A stretch of DNA of 64,000 bases from Loxodes magnus (taxonomy: Eukaryota > Ciliophora > Karyorelictea > Loxodida > Loxodidae): positions 682,001 through 746,000 of the forward strand of contig CAMPDV010000008.1 in assembly GCA_946699065.1 (NCBI GenBank), in the 5' to 3' direction. The notes beneath the pieces were generated by a model. The model ran no database searches. It saw nothing but the letters and a program-made list of their open reading frames with translations, and had not been told where the DNA came from. Numbering within the stretch: position 1 is the stretch's first letter; the number at the start of each line of letters is the position of its first letter. Shown piece after piece: positions 38,049 to 51,208 of this stretch. The position numbers were made by a program, and so were the translations under genes.

Positions 38049-40820
38049 ATGGAAAACTTAAAGGAAAAACTGAAAATTGTATTTATACATATATTTATTT
38101 ATAAGCCAGAAAATTAAGCACTAGTAGAGTCAAAGAACTCTAAAGAGAGAATAGCAAAAGCTTAGACAAATCTTTTATTCTCAAAGAAAAACGTTGATAA
38201 ACCTTTGGAATAGACAATAAAGTACATAAAGTAAGAGATTAATAGGTTTAATAACGAAGAGAGTAAAGTTAGAAGGACTTATGATTAAATGGAAGATTAA
38301 ATAAATAAATAATAATTCTTAGATAAATGTCTACAGAGTTAATATAAAAAGAATTAGAAGATAAAAAATAATACTAGAAGACTATTTAAAAACTTAAAGA
38401 TGAGAAGCAGACCAAAGAGGAACAGTTGGAGAGAGTTATTGAAAAGCTACATCATGCTTAAAATGAGTTATCTGGTAAAACATAGGAACTTGATAATCCT
38501 TAGAGCTAACTGGATTAAAAATAAGATGAAAAATTGGAAGATGAAAATTATAAGACTCTGGAATTGGAAAATTAAATAAAGAGATAGTTTTATAACCTTA
38601 TAGAAGATAAAAAAGGAGATAGAGAAAACTAATTGATTGATGAGAGGTAAAGAAATAGAGGAATCCATACTATTCATGCTAAGCATCTAAAGCAGTGAAA
38701 TAAAGAAGATCCTAATTCTTCGTAATTTGAGCACGCAACTTTTCGAATAAATTAGCAAACAACCTTCAGATAATTGAAAGACGTTATAATAGATTATTGG
38801 GATATAAAATCAAAATTGGATTGCTCATTATTTTCAATGAACTGGGCAAGAATGGATGCACTATATGATGAGAGAGTTGAAAAGTTTTTTTAAGAAAATT
38901 GATTTCCCCCTAATGATGGACCTATTGTATTAATAGCTAGCAATAACATGATTCCTCATACTGATCTCACAGAAGCATAAAAAATGTGAAATGATTAAAT
39001 TTAATAAATGGGAGCTCGTGGAGGTTCTTACAAATCAAGAAGCTCTCAACTATCTCTTGAAGATATCAAGAAGGGTTATGAAATATTTTACACTAAATAT
39101 CCAGGGCTACAAAGCTACTAGAAGTTATCAGGAGAAGTTTATAAGCATAAACTATCGATAAATAACAAATGCTTTACATTTGTAGTTGTAATTCTAATGA
39201 TAGCATTTTCTATGAACAATATCATATAAAGAAAGGGTGTGCATGATTCATATTGAATTGCTTAGTCTGTGAGAAATACACTGGGTTAAGATTTTACTGA
39301 ATAACTTCTTTAAGCACCTGATGGAATTAATTTCTACAAAATATCGACGTTCAGTGATATTAATTTGTTCTTTAAAGGTCCAATCGCTAAAAACTTATTT
39401 TATGACAATGAATTTCAATCAGATGACCTTCTCAAAATGAACGAAATAATAGGACCAATAAGAGTTAGATAAGTTAGAACAAAAGCAAAGAGTTGTGAAA
39501 ATGAAGTTTAAGGCATAAATGAAACATAAGTCTGCTATGAGTCTAATTATATGCGTTATAAGGATAAGAGTATCATAGAAGAAGGAATGCATCCATGAAA
39601 AGTTTATAAAAGTGCTTCTGAAAATGATATAGATTGAATTGCTGAAGGAGTTTATAGTAAATACGATGGAAGTGGATATGTTATGGATTTCGATTCAGTC
39701 ATTTAGTAATCTTTTATTTTTTAGAAGTGATGAATTTGTTTAGTACATAGATGATATGTTTAGCCATAAATGACTAGATTTATCTACAAGAGCAATTTTT
39801 ATTTCCTTTGTACTTTATAGTCCTTCTTATAACAAATGGATTGATACTTAAATTCTTATTGAGCTTTCAGTATCAGGCCATATTTCTCCAACACACATAG
39901 TAGTAAATGTGTTTAGACCTAACGTACTAGAAACTAGTGAAGAAGTTTCTCTCCTAATATTGGATATAATTAGACTGGTACTTAGCGTATATATTATTTA
40001 TATTATGTGAAGATTCTTGGTAAGATATTTAACATAGATGTATAACGAAGAGGGATAACGAGAATTCAGATGGAAAAAAATGTTTGATCTTATTTTCTTC
40101 TATGATATAACTTCGCTTATTTTACTTTATGTTTACTTTGGAGTGATGTATTCTCTTTCTGAGGAATCGACTGAATATTTATATTCTCTCAGATATTACT
40201 TTGATATGTATGATAAAGCAAGCTTATATATGAGTGCTATCATTGTTGATTCCTTTTTCCTGCTCCTTATGATGATGAGACTAACTCTAGTTTTAAGCAT
40301 CAATTCACGAGTTGACTTACTTATCAAAACTCTAAAAAATGCCATTAGTTAAATAGTTGCCTATTCACTTATACTTTTCCCTATTTTTATAGGGTTTGTA
40401 TTGGCTGCTTTTGGAATTTGGGGTCCTTATTTATAAAGCTATAGAACCTTTGAAAAATCAATAATAAATACTCTTCTACTAGCTGTAGGCCATGGTGAAA
40501 TAAAGGATTTAATACGTGTTAATTAAGGGTGAACGATCTTCTACTTCATAATTTACTTCTTTTTCGTAATTTTTTTGCTGCTATCAGTTGTAATGGGAAT
40601 CTACATGGATAGTTACAGAGTCGTAAGGAGAATTCCAAACACTACAGAGTCTTGGCAACTAAGAGACTATTTAAGTTGGGTTTTTGACTTTTTACCTAAG
40701 AAATATAAAGATGATTTACTAGGAAAACAGACATCACATGCTAATGAAGATTAGGCAGGAGGAGATGAGAAAAAAGATGGCGAAGCGCAAGGAGAGTCAA
40801 ATCAAGTAAAAGAATCTTGA
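38049..40820 (+). CDS. polycystin-2-like (PKD2/TRPP) cation channel
   Basis: The main part reads from about 38330 to TGA 40818-40820, with a 19-nt intron at 39706-39724 (GTAATCTTTTATTTTTTAG). After a Gln/Glu-rich coiled coil and a first membrane helix (FVVVILMIAFSMNNII) comes a large extracellular TOP-like domain. It has the polycystin hallmark WLDLSTRAIFISFVLYSPS just before S2. Further helices follow, including the pore region LLLAVGHGEIKDL and a last helix FVIFLLLSVVMGIYMD, then an acidic C-tail. Family role: Ca-permeable channel of cilia. An upstream exon starting MENLKEKLK (38049) is in another frame. A 14-nt GTTA...AAG intron near 38338-38351 would join it, which is unusually short, so the N terminus is tentative. 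Confidence 0.88.
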
Positions 40821-41145
40821 TGATATCTTTTGACTTTCAACATAATTTTGTTTTAAATTTAAAACTATAAATTTTAAAACTCACCAAACTTATACCTTTC
40901 AATTAAGACTCAATAGTGCTTCATTATATCTAAAAGTAATTAATGAAATCTTTAATGAGCATTCTCTAATGTACCAAAATTAAGAACAGGAAGATTAAGA
41001 ACAGAGATAAAATTCTAGATATGGAAGGAAAGAAGCAAAGGGGAGCTTCTGAAAGATTAATTAGGGAGCATAATAATTGAGTATGATAGGACTAATTTAT
41101 AATTATAGTGATATATTTTATTTCTAAAGCTAAGATACTAATAAA
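40821..41145. other. short intergenic gap
   Basis: Two overlapping tiny frames occur, MYQNQEQEDQEQRQ at about 40972 and MEGKKQRGASERL at about 41021. Both end at TGA in under 30 codons, and I do not call them genes. The gap holds the polycystin 3' end and the promoter of the next gene. Confidence 0.35.
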
Positions 41146-42464
41146 ATGATTAAAAGTAAGTAATAAACTAAAACATTCTTAACTCCTAACTGAGCTGAGG
41201 ATATACTTAACTTGGAAACTGAACTTGACAATGGATGTAGTATGAATGTTGTAAACTCTCTTATAAAACTATATGCTTAAGCTATTGAGTATTTCGAGCT
41301 CGTTGGAGATGCTAGATATATTTCTTATTAGGAAAGAATGTAGAATATGTTAACTAGACCTGATGTCTTAAGGATTATGGCTTAGAACAGCTCTAAAAGT
41401 CCTAAAAATAAAAGAGGAAGTGCTAATAAAAATTTGGAAAGAAAGTTACGAAATAGGGCTAATACTTCAGAAGGATTGTAGATTAAGAATGAACTTGCTA
41501 TGATAATACCAAATAATGAATCACCTTAGGAAGTAAAAATAAAATAAATGTAGCAAAATGCAGAAAAAAACAAATAAAAAAGATAAAATATTTTCAAATT
41601 TCATTTGCAGAATTAAAACCAGAAAGAGGAGGAAGATGAATCTTAAAAGGTATAAAATATGCTTTCTTAGCATCGAGATAGTTATAATTTATCTTTTAAA
41701 GCTCTTTAAAAAGATTTTGAGCAGCAGGAATAATCTTGGAAAAAAACCTTGTAATAGAGAAAAATGTCCAAAAGCTCGAGTCAAAAGACTTTATATAGTT
41801 CAAACTAAAAACTTAAGGTTAAAGCAGCTTAGTGCTCCAAAAGCGACAAAAAAGGTAATTTATAAGAAATTAAATAAATTTCATAGCTAGACTCTTCTTT
41901 TGACTCCTAGAACTCAGATATAATTAATAATTCTTTTGCCTGTCAAAACAACGAGTTTCTCAAAAATCAAATATCAACAGACAAAATTTAATTTTCACCT
42001 ACAAATAAAGGTAAACAGTTGATTTTCAACTAAACTGTAAAACCTCCTGTCGACTATACCATCAAGTTATTGCAAAGTAAATAGGTAAGAAAGAATAGGT
42101 CTAATATAAAGCATCAGAGTATTGGATCAGAAGGTGATATTTCAGGAGGGTTTTCTTCTCAAAAGAATGAAGAAGAGTTTGAAAATCAAATGCAGTAACT
42201 TATGGAAACAGAGATAGAATAGAAATGTTAAAAAATAAATGCACTTAAGTAGCAATATGAGTCCCAAATCAAAGAATACGAAAAATAGATTAAACCTAAT
42301 TCCTGTAAGTATTAATTGTAGCAAACGATTTGATTATGAAAGTTATTTAGCATATGAAATTATCTAGAGACAGAGAAATCTAAAAAGTTTAAAACGAAAT
42401 GGACAATAAAAGAAAATTTGCGGTACAGGAATTAAAGAAAAAATTTTACAATACGAACTTCTGA
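41146..42464 (+). CDS. unidentified protein with conserved N-terminal helical domain and coiled-coil tail, 433 aa
   Basis: ATG 41146 to TGA 42462-42464, with a 17-nt intron at 42305-42321 (GTAAGTATTAATTGTAG). Without the splice the frame stops early at 42331. With it the length is exact (1302 nt) and the coiled coil continues. Residues about 10-80 form a compact mixed domain (TPNWAEDILNLETELDNG; SLIKLYAQAIEYFELVGD; TRPDVLRIM) that reads as a conserved fold I cannot name. The middle is Ser/Lys/Gln-rich and probably disordered, with a Gly-Ser patch. The C-terminal 100 residues are coiled coil (QQLMETEIEQKCQK; EMDNKRKFAVQELKKK). Internal Trp TGA in TPNWAE. A structural or cytoskeletal role is plausible but unproven. 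Confidence 0.75.
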
Positions 42465-43432
42465 GTCAATTAGTGGCACGCATTCTTAAAAATTAAGCTT
42501 CATTCTCATTTTTCTTCTTTATTGAAATCAAAAAGAATAAATTTCCATATGCTGCTACTCGTATAATAAACTGTACTGTTACCTTATATCTCCATAAGTG
42601 ATTTAATCCTATTAATCGAAAAACAATTTTAAATGAATGTAAAGAGACTAATTCAAAGTCCAAATATGATAAAATGCAAAATTAGCTAAACTTTAAGCCT
42701 ACAGTAAAGTTACTAAATCTATTTCTGTATAATCCCATATATAAAGTTAATTATAATCTTATCTTAAAAAAGAGTAAAATGCATATAATAAAGCTTTCTA
42801 AATGGCTTAGCAAAGCTAAAGCTTTAATATCAAATTCTTGAATTTATTATAACTATACACTCTATATCTTTTATCTGTATCTATTTCCCAATCATTTCAC
42901 TATATTGTATATTTAAAGGATTTTAAAAGTAAAATGATAATCTTAATTTTGGGTTTTGTAAATATAGTTAAGCTTAGAAATGAAGGATATTAAATAAGCT
43001 AATTGTTAAACTAGTGCAAGATAAAATAAAGCTTGATTAGAGTTTTAATAAGTTCTAATAATATAAAAAGTCGAGAACTTAGACTATAAGTAAGATAGGA
43101 TATATCTTAAACTATGGAAATAAAAGCATAGTAATAAAGCTATAAAACTAAACTTAATACCTTCGTATGCTAAATATACTGTCCATAGGAATTATTTTAG
43201 TTTATTATCTTATAAGTTAAATTGGCCTATAAGTCGATCCAAGCATCTAAAATTAGTATTCATGAATATCACTTAAGTAATTTGGCTGATAGCTAAGTTG
43301 TAAGTAATTCAGGAGTATTTAAAAGGATGGTAATTTAAACAGTTGGTATTAGTTTTAAAGTTTAAAAGCAGTATGGCATTTATTTGTTTAAATTAAGATT
43401 ATATTAGCAAACTTTTCTGACTATTTAAAAAA
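42465..43432. other. intergenic, AT-rich
   Basis: No supported gene in this roughly 970-bp gap. Confidence 0.4.
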
Positions 43433-43852
43433 ATGGTTGACGCCGGAGTAGCAACAGCTGAGGAAGCTATTTCAACATTTAACGATATGAAAATGAATCA
43501 TAATAAGCGCTTTATAATTTATAGAATCGAGGGAGAGAAGAAGGTGTTAATTGAACATGTTGGAGAGAAGGATAAAGCCTATGAGGACTTCGCTTAATTA
43601 CTTCCGGCTGATTAACCAAGATTTGCAGTCGTTGATTATCCTTATGAACCCAGTGATAGAAAAGGTACTATTGTAGAAAAATTATTGTTCTTCCATTGGT
43701 GCCCAGAAAATTCATCCACCAAAAATAAAATGCTTTACGCCAGTACTAAAGAAAGCTTTAAATCCAAACTTGTAGGTATTGTAACCACCGTTTAGTGTGC
43801 TGATGCTGGAGAATTAGACAAAAAATACGTTGACAATTACGTAAAATCTTGA
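43433..43852 (+). CDS. ADF/cofilin, actin-depolymerising factor, 139 aa
   Basis: Unspliced, ATG 43433 to TGA 43850-43852. The length is typical of single-domain ADF/cofilins. Core features: RFIIYRIEG strand, RFAVVDYPYEPSD, the LLFFHWCPENSSTKNKMLYA segment (position of the actin-binding long helix region), and the following STKESFKSKLVG, which corresponds to the family's SSKDALKKKLxG helix. The protein binds G- and F-actin and severs filaments in the cytoplasm. The usual regulatory Ser close to the N terminus is not obvious (MVDAGVATAEE). Internal TAA/TAG are read as Gln (FAQLLPADQPR; TTVQCADAG). Its stop is one of the clearest proofs that TGA terminates in this genome. Confidence 0.97.
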
Positions 43853-44685
43853 GAATGGAACGTAAGTTCGTAGATTCAATTAAATCGATTAAGTTTTTCA
43901 TTTTATATCTAAATTTCATCATCTCTTTTCCCTTTCTACTATCTTCCTTTCTCTTTCCTATATAATTTATTATAAGGCTTAGATATAACCTCTTCAAATT
44001 TTTATATATAGTCCTTAAGTATGTACCTTAAAGGTATGTTTTCAGAGTAATTATATTACGACTAGATCATCTAAAAATAACTTAATTAAATGACCAATTA
44101 TTCCTTAATATATTAACTTCCCCAATTTCTATCAAGCAAAGCTGTAAGTATCATACTGGTAGTCATTCATAAAGAAAGTTGGTCTGGGAGCAAAGCTTAT
44201 AATTAATTCTTGCATTTATTGAGATCTGAGATTGGCAAAAATTAAAGCAATTAGATAATGTAGAAATAATTTAAAGGAAATGAAATTTATAGTTAGAAAT
44301 GGACTATATATTAGATGCTTTTTATTCCTAATCTTCAAGAAAAATATCTGATAGGACTATTAAATCACTAGAATATCTTAAATAAATATTAACTTCGAAA
44401 AGTAGCAGTAAATTCTTAATTTAAACTTTGAAAGTGTATACAAAATTAGCTGCCATATGAAACATCAAATTTTTAAAATATTTTAGTAGAAAATTTCACT
44501 TTAACAGTTTATTTAAGACTTCTTTGAAGCAGAAATAAGGTGCATAAAGGAACAAAATGTTTGATTATTTCTAACTTCAATTTTTTGGTTAGTTTAAAAT
44601 AAGGAAAAAAGATTCTTACTAACTTATTCCAAGTCTAAAATAGTTTCGAAATGGTTAATTGCTAAGGAAAATTAAAATAAAAACT
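43853..44685. other. intergenic, AT-rich
   Basis: Nothing gene-like that I can support. Confidence 0.4.
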
Positions 44686-45311
44686 TCAATAAAAATTCAT
44701 TTTAATTTGTTATTCTATTTTAAAACGTCCTTCACAATAATTATTCATACTATTTACCTCACATTAGTTAAGAGACTTGGTCTGGATTGAATTATATCTC
44801 CTATGGTCATGATTTTTCTTCTGAGAGCTTATTTTCAACTTTGCTGAATCGCATTTAGAAAGTCTTTTTAACTCTCTGTTCACTTATTCAACTTTTTTAT
44901 TAAACAAATTTAAGTTTTTCTAGTAACTAACCTCTTCTTGTTCCACTTTATTCTTCTCATGCTAATAAGATCCTTATGACTTCTTATTTCGTACAAGCTG
45001 CTTATGATTAAGGTAAAATAAAATCAAAAGGATAAAGAGCAGAGCAATTTGTAGGCACTACTCTTACGTAAAGAGAACATTTTCCTTATCTAGATCTTAA
45101 ATCTAAATCTCCATTGCTATTTTATATCTAATTGACTTTAATTAATTATGACTTAAAGGCTTTAAATGATTTAATTACTATCTTACCTAATTGTATTCAT
45201 TATGTGTTTAGGTATTCTTGCTAAATTTGTTTAATTCCTTTTATTATATTACTTTGCTGTATTCCAAATACCACTTTTAATGTTACATTCTACTTTCCTT
45301 TGTTTTGTCAT
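44686..45311 (-). CDS. possible coiled-coil gene, uncertain structure
   Basis: A minus-strand frame ending at TGA 44686-44688 is strongly helical and charged for about 100 codons (EQEEVSYQKNLNLFNKKVEQ; VNRELKRLSK), with no start codon of its own. Another frame just upstream starts at ATG 45311 (MTKQRKVECNIKSG) and would need an intron I could not place between about 45000 and 45100. It is either a spliced small gene or a relic. No family is recognised. Confidence 0.28.
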
Positions 45312-47103
45312 CTGATCAAATTTAAGCCCTTTTAGGTGACTTGAAGAGTTAAGAATGGTCATGAAATTGATAAGACATAAGAGATTTTTGTCAAGTAAGT
45401 GTAGATAATTGTTAGGAAGTTCAGATTCACTCTAAACTCTTTAAGAGAGAAATTCAAATGAATACGGATGGTTACATAAAGAAAGGTGATAAAAGAAGAG
45501 AAGTAAAAGAAAGCAAACTACCCATAAAATAAAGCTCTTAGATCCTTTTTGGAAAGTATGTTTTGGCTAATTTGAATTAGAAAAAAAGTAAAAGCATAGT
45601 CCTTAATCTTAAAAGGGATATTTTAAAAGTTAATAATTTTGCTAAAAGTAATACACTCTATTACTTGATGCGGAAAATACACTTTTAAAGTCCTTAAGTA
45701 ACTGAAAATACCTTTTTATTATTTTTTAATAAAGTACTTAATTTAGAGCATTAAGTACTTAGAATTATATAGTTAGGAGGGATATTATTTGCATCATTAT
45801 ATCATATATGCAGAGTGAGTGCTTTTGCTCTAGTTGCTGTAAATTAAATTTGCTAATTTAATTAAATTTTAGAACATAATTATTTCATATAGAGTAGTAT
45901 ACAAAAAGTAAAGAGAGCTTCATCGAAAAGAATAGGTTTTTGCTAAAAATTGAAGCATAGATGAAAGAAAACTATTCACCTTTATTTTAAAAAAAGCCGA
46001 AGAAGTTATTAATTGCTTAAGGTCTCTTTTATTTTGAAACTGATAAATACCAATTTCAAAAAAATAATCTTAAATGCAAATGCGTAAAATATACTTCTAT
46101 CTTCTATTGTCTAAGAAAACATTCATATATAGATTTAATATGAAAGATTTAATAACTAGCATAATGATATAGAACCAATTTAAATAAAATAAGTAATTAT
46201 ATGCTTTAGAATGAAAAGTAGAGAACAGATTCATTTATAGTCTCAATATTTCTATCTTCACCATCAATAGACTTTATAATTAGCTCTGATTTACTATCTT
46301 TAACAAATTCTTGTTGGCAAATTTTATCAAATCCTCCTATTTGAGTATATTAGAGTTACTAATTATGCTACAGTTAATGGCTTATTGAAGCAAATTAGTA
46401 ATCTTTAGGATTCTCATAATAAATACCTTTATGATTACTATTTAAAGCTATTAATCTGATTTACTAAGTCTTCTTAGTCCATTTTCTCTATACAATGGAA
46501 TTATTAATTGCTTCATATAAATAAAATGACTTGCATAATAGTCTAAAAGTTAAGTATAATTCCGTTATTATAGGTACATACTATCCTTTCAACTAACTTC
46601 AGTCTACCATTCATTCATCCACTAGCACCATAAAAATTAATTAAATACAATCTTAGTCTTTATCCTAATAACTGTTAATTATGCTTCCATATCACTAAAT
46701 AAAATAACTTAATAGGAATAGCTTATCAAAACTACTTCTGGAAGTAGGTAAAGCATAATGACAACAAAGCCGTTAAAGCTTAAATAAACTAAATAATATC
46801 GTTAATAAATAAGGCTACAGATATTTACAATAGAGTATTAGCTCTAATTATCCAACTAGCGCTTATTCATTAAAAAGGAATTAACGCTTTATAATTAAGA
46901 CTCAATCTCTTAATAAGTAATCAGCACTAAGTTAACTAAATTTTATTAGGCTGAAGCCTTAGATATATAGTCTAAATATAGATGGAAAGGTAAGGTTTAA
47001 AAGAGAGAATAAGCAAGAGAGTTTATAGAGTATTAAGGGAAAGAAATAAAGGACTTTAAATTAAAGAGTAAATTTGGTATTTAAATAGAAATATATAAAT
47101 AGA
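45312..47103. other. intergenic with one small open frame
   Basis: Mostly AT-rich DNA. A 60-codon plus frame, ATG 45961 to TGA 46141-46143 (MKENYSPLFQKKPKKLL), has protein-like composition and stays open upstream to about 45860, but has no family match. I rate it below one in four as a gene. The rest shows nothing. Confidence 0.3.
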
Positions 47104-49893
47104 ATGGGAAACCAATGCATGAACTGCAATAAAGATCTTAGTTTAAAACCTGAATAATCTCCTCGCACTTTTAAAGAATTACCTCCAAAAGAAGGACAGT
47201 CATTTCTTAATGCTCAGGATATGAGTTAAGCAATAGAAACTTCTAGAAAAGGTCAAGTTGCTAAAAGAGGGAAAATTAGAAATATTTAATAAGTAGGAGG
47301 AGAGTCTTAAGAAGCTGCTACAGCAATGATTGAAGATAGACCTAAATCAAGAGAAGATCGTATGATGATTATGCTGGCTCTTAATAAGCATTTCATTTTT
47401 ACTAATTTATCTGAAGACGATCGTGACTCTGTAATTAAAACAATGAAGCATTTTACTATGAAAGAAGGAAATATTGTCTTTGAATAAGGTCAGCCAGCCA
47501 AATATTACTTCATTCTTATTTCAGGTTCTCTTGATGTTATCGTAAATGGAAGAAAGGTTAATAAAATAAAACCTGGTGATGGCTTCGGTGAGTTAGCGTT
47601 GCTTCACGATACACCTAGATCTGCAACAGTTTCTGTAAGCGAAAATAGTGAGATGTGGGGAGTAGAAAGAACAACTTTCAGATAAGTAATTGAGTAAATG
47701 AATAATTTAAACTTCGAAGAGAATCTTAAGTTTATTGAGACTGTTCCTTTATTGCAAGGACTTACACCATAGTAAAAAGAGAGTCTTGCTAATGCTCTTG
47801 TTAACAAAAAATATTAAGTTAATGAAGCAGTTGTTAAGGAAGGAGACGATGGCGATAGGCTTTTCATTATAAAGGAAGGTGTTGTATCTTGCCGTAAAGG
47901 AAACGTAGAAATAAGAAGATTATACAAAGGAGATTTCTTTGGAGAGATAGCACTTTTGTATAATGCTAAAAGGACAGCTACTGTTGTGGCTGTAGAAGGA
48001 GATATAAAAGTAATATACATTATGCGAGAAACTCTAAATAAGCTTTTCGGAAGTTAACTTTAGCAAGTACTTTATAGAAACACACAGCGAGAAGCTCTTG
48101 AAAGATCTCATGCTCTAAATAAACTAACTCCTGAGCAAGTGGAGAAACTAATAGATTAAATGGTAGTTTCAGAATTTGATTCTGGCAGTATTGTGATTTA
48201 AAAAGGAACTTTCATAAAAGAAAAGCTATATATTGTGCTAAAAGGCTAACTTAAAAAATAAAAAACGGGTGCTTTAGTGGCTGAAAAAGGTTAATGCGTA
48301 GGAGATAGTTGCATGATGGAGGATTCTTCAACTCAATTTGATGATGATGTTGTTGCATTTTAATCAGCATAAAATGAAAAAACTGTTGTTTCTACTTGTT
48401 CTAAGGCATAATTTGAAACTTAAATAGGAGGAAAGTTAGAAAAGATAGTAAAATTAAATGAAGCAGCCAGCGTCTTTGAAGAAGTAAGTCTCTTGAGACA
48501 CTTAACTAGCTCAAAGAAATAGATGCTGACTGAATGTTTAAAAACTTAGAAGTTTGAGACTGGAAGCGTGATTTTTGAATAGAAATCTATAGGAGATAAA
48601 TTCTATATCATCAAAAAGGGAAAAGTACAAATAGAAAAGAATGGATAGCAGATAAGAATAATCCACAAACATGATTATTTTGGAGAGAGAGCTATAATCT
48701 TTGAAGAACAAAGAACTGCCACTGTTAAATGTGACGGTCCTGCTACTTGCTGAGTTTTATCTAAGCAGGATTTTTTAACTATTCTAGATGAACCTATGAG
48801 ATAACATCTGATTGAAAGAATTAATATGTAGAACGAAAATATATAAGTAGAGCAATTAATTCTCCTTAAGACGTTGGGAAAAGGAATGTTTGGCTCTGTG
48901 TTTCTAACAAAGCATCCATAAAAGGAGATTTATTATGCACTTAAATGTGTCAGTAGGGGCAAAATAGAAAAGTATGCAATTTAAGAAAATCTCATTATGG
49001 AACGTCAAATTTTAATGCAAATAGATCATCCCCTAATAATGAAATTAGTCAAAACTCAGAAAGATAAAAATAGACTTTATTTCATAACTGAGTTCGTTAG
49101 AGGTATGGATCTTTTTGATGTATTGAGAGCGATGGGTTTACTTAGTAACACTGATGCCTAATTTTTTGTAGCTTCGCTGCTTATAATTTTAAACTTTTTA
49201 CATGAAAGAGATATTATTTACAGAGATTTAAAGCCAGAAAATATTATGGTAGATATGATGGGATATGTTAAGCTTATAGATTTTGGAACTGCTAAAATTG
49301 TTAGAGGAAGGACTTTTACTGTAGTAGGAACTCCTCATTATATGGCACCAGAAGTTATAGTTGGTAAAGGTTACGGAACGGCAGCAGATTATTGGTCAGT
49401 TGGTATAATTCTCTACGAATTTTTATGTGGAGGTGTTCCATTTGGAGAAGAGGAAGAAGATCCATGGGCAATATATGAAAAGGTTTTGGAATATAAGCTA
49501 AGGTATCCACCTTTTGTGGGTAAAAGTTTTCCAGCAAAAATTATGATTGAATAATTACTTCAAAGAAGTCCATAACTTAGAACAGGGGGATCTTTCCAAA
49601 ATTTGAAATCTCATCCATGATTTGAAGGCTTCGATTGGGTAAGAAATAATATTTTAGGATTAATTAAATAATAGAACAATGAAGTCCCCTTATTAGCCTT
49701 AATTACCTGATTTCTAATTAGAAGTTCAAAAATTGTTGAAAAAGAAGAAGAAAGCTAGCATTCATGATGAAATTGCTGTAAATTTTTTATATTTTAGGCT
49801 GAAGAAAGTGAAGGAGAAGAAGTAGGAGTCGACAATACTGAGCTTAGAAAATATAAGTCGAAAATTCCCAAGAATTGGGATGAAGATTTTTGA
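47104..49893 (+). CDS. cGMP-dependent protein kinase (PKG), 916 aa
   Basis: ATG 47104 to TGA 49891-49893 with two 3' introns, 49639-49657 (19 nt) and 49778-49797 (20 nt). The total is exact (2751 nt). The N terminus MGNQCMNC suits myristoylation on Gly2 and palmitoylation on Cys5/Cys8, so membrane attachment is likely. Four cyclic-nucleotide-binding modules follow. A has FGELALLHDTPRSATV (about 161) and B has FGEIALLYNAKRTATV (about 279). C lacks the phosphate-binding Arg (about 399). D has FGERAIIFEEQRTATV (about 526). The AGC kinase domain has GKGMFGSV (592), Lys614, YRDLKPEN (Asp708), DFGTA (726) and VVGTPHYMAPE; the gatekeeper is Thr662. HPWFEGFDWDQLN and SPYQPQLPD form the AGC C-tail. 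The four-module plan resembles apicomplexan PKG rather than the two-module animal enzyme. Confidence 0.96.
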
Positions 49894-51208
49894 ATTTTGA
49901 CTTTTAATTTTAATTAAATTAACTTTGTTAATTCCTCTTTAAGCCAACATCTAATACACACTAAATTTTTAATAGGTTTATTTATAATAACTAGAATTAA
50001 ACTTCTGATAATTTATTGATTTTAATGCTTAAACTGTTTGATGAGGCTATTTATAGAATTAAACATATTATTAAGGTTCTTTTATAAGTATAGTATTTCA
50101 TTACTAGGTATATTACTGATTTTAAACTTAAATAATTTAGGATAACTATATATTCTTAACTCCTAACTAAGTATATAATTTCCTATTAATCCTTTTTAAT
50201 TCTATTTTTAACTAGCTTTTTACTTTTAATTTGGTACTAATCTGATATTCTTTTTCTATAGTTAATAAAATAAATTTTAGACTTTATAGCTTAAACTTTA
50301 GTTCAGAATATATTTATTTCTTTAACACCTTTAGAAGCTTAATGCGTTTTAATTCTATAATTAACTATTTCTATTAAAACTAATAGCAGTATAAATATTT
50401 AATCTCTTTACTTACTTTATTAATGTATACAGTTTAAAGCTAAATTTTCAATCTCTGATATCTTTTAATAGCAAACTAAATGCTATTTTAAATAATTCTT
50501 ATCTACCAAAACTATTATATTTATCCTATTTTAGCATTCTTAAATCCAGCTATTAAAGAGTTATTTTATCAAATGGCAAGAGGCTTTAGCTATAATAGTA
50601 AAATATTACAGTAAGTAAAGTAACTAAAAAAGTGGCATACATAATAAGCTATTCTTAATAATCAATATTATCCATTAGGTTTTCTATAATAAGATCACAG
50701 TCTAATTAATGTGCTGTTAATCTGACAAGCTTTAATTGTATATTTATGTTTAGATAATATAAAATGAAAAGCTTAGTTGTATCTATTGAACTAAGTTTAT
50801 ATAAGAAAGTAATCTGTAATGAGCTTCTATAAATCACTTTAAGCAGATCAATTTTAATTACCAAAGATGGGTTTCCTAGATATTCCTTCAGATAGTAAAG
50901 ACATAACGTTAAGTAGCAGTGACACTTTATATTGATATACTTTTATCTGAATTAGAGTCTAATAATACTATAAGATAAATATTGGTATACCATTGAATTA
51001 CCATTTGCTTCCATCTAAATAAACAGTTAGATATTTATCAAGGGGACACTATCTGTCTTATTATATATATTTTCCTACATTTAGCAAGAAGGTATATTAA
51101 GAAGGACATCCTACATAAATAAGCTTAAGATATCATAAGGAGGCAAATAAAAGAAGTATATAAGGTAGATGTAATTTAATGTAATTAATATAACTAATAT
51201 ACTTTAAG
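49894..51208. other. intergenic or unresolved 5' region of the next gene
   Basis: Two frames look partly protein-like from about 50867 onward. One is MGFLDIPSDSKDITLSSS, in frame with the downstream gene but with TGA at 50933 and 50948. The other is YTIELPFASIQINSQIF. Upstream exons of the next gene may lie here. The first 900 bases show nothing. Confidence 0.3.

Noticed and set aside
41558..41890. Plus-strand frame of 110 codons, Lys-rich
   Set aside because: Out-of-frame shadow of the 433-aa gene. The coding frame there continues with a coherent coiled coil and exact spliced length.
49355..49537. Minus-strand frame inside the kinase region
   Set aside because: Antisense shadow of the PKG catalytic domain.
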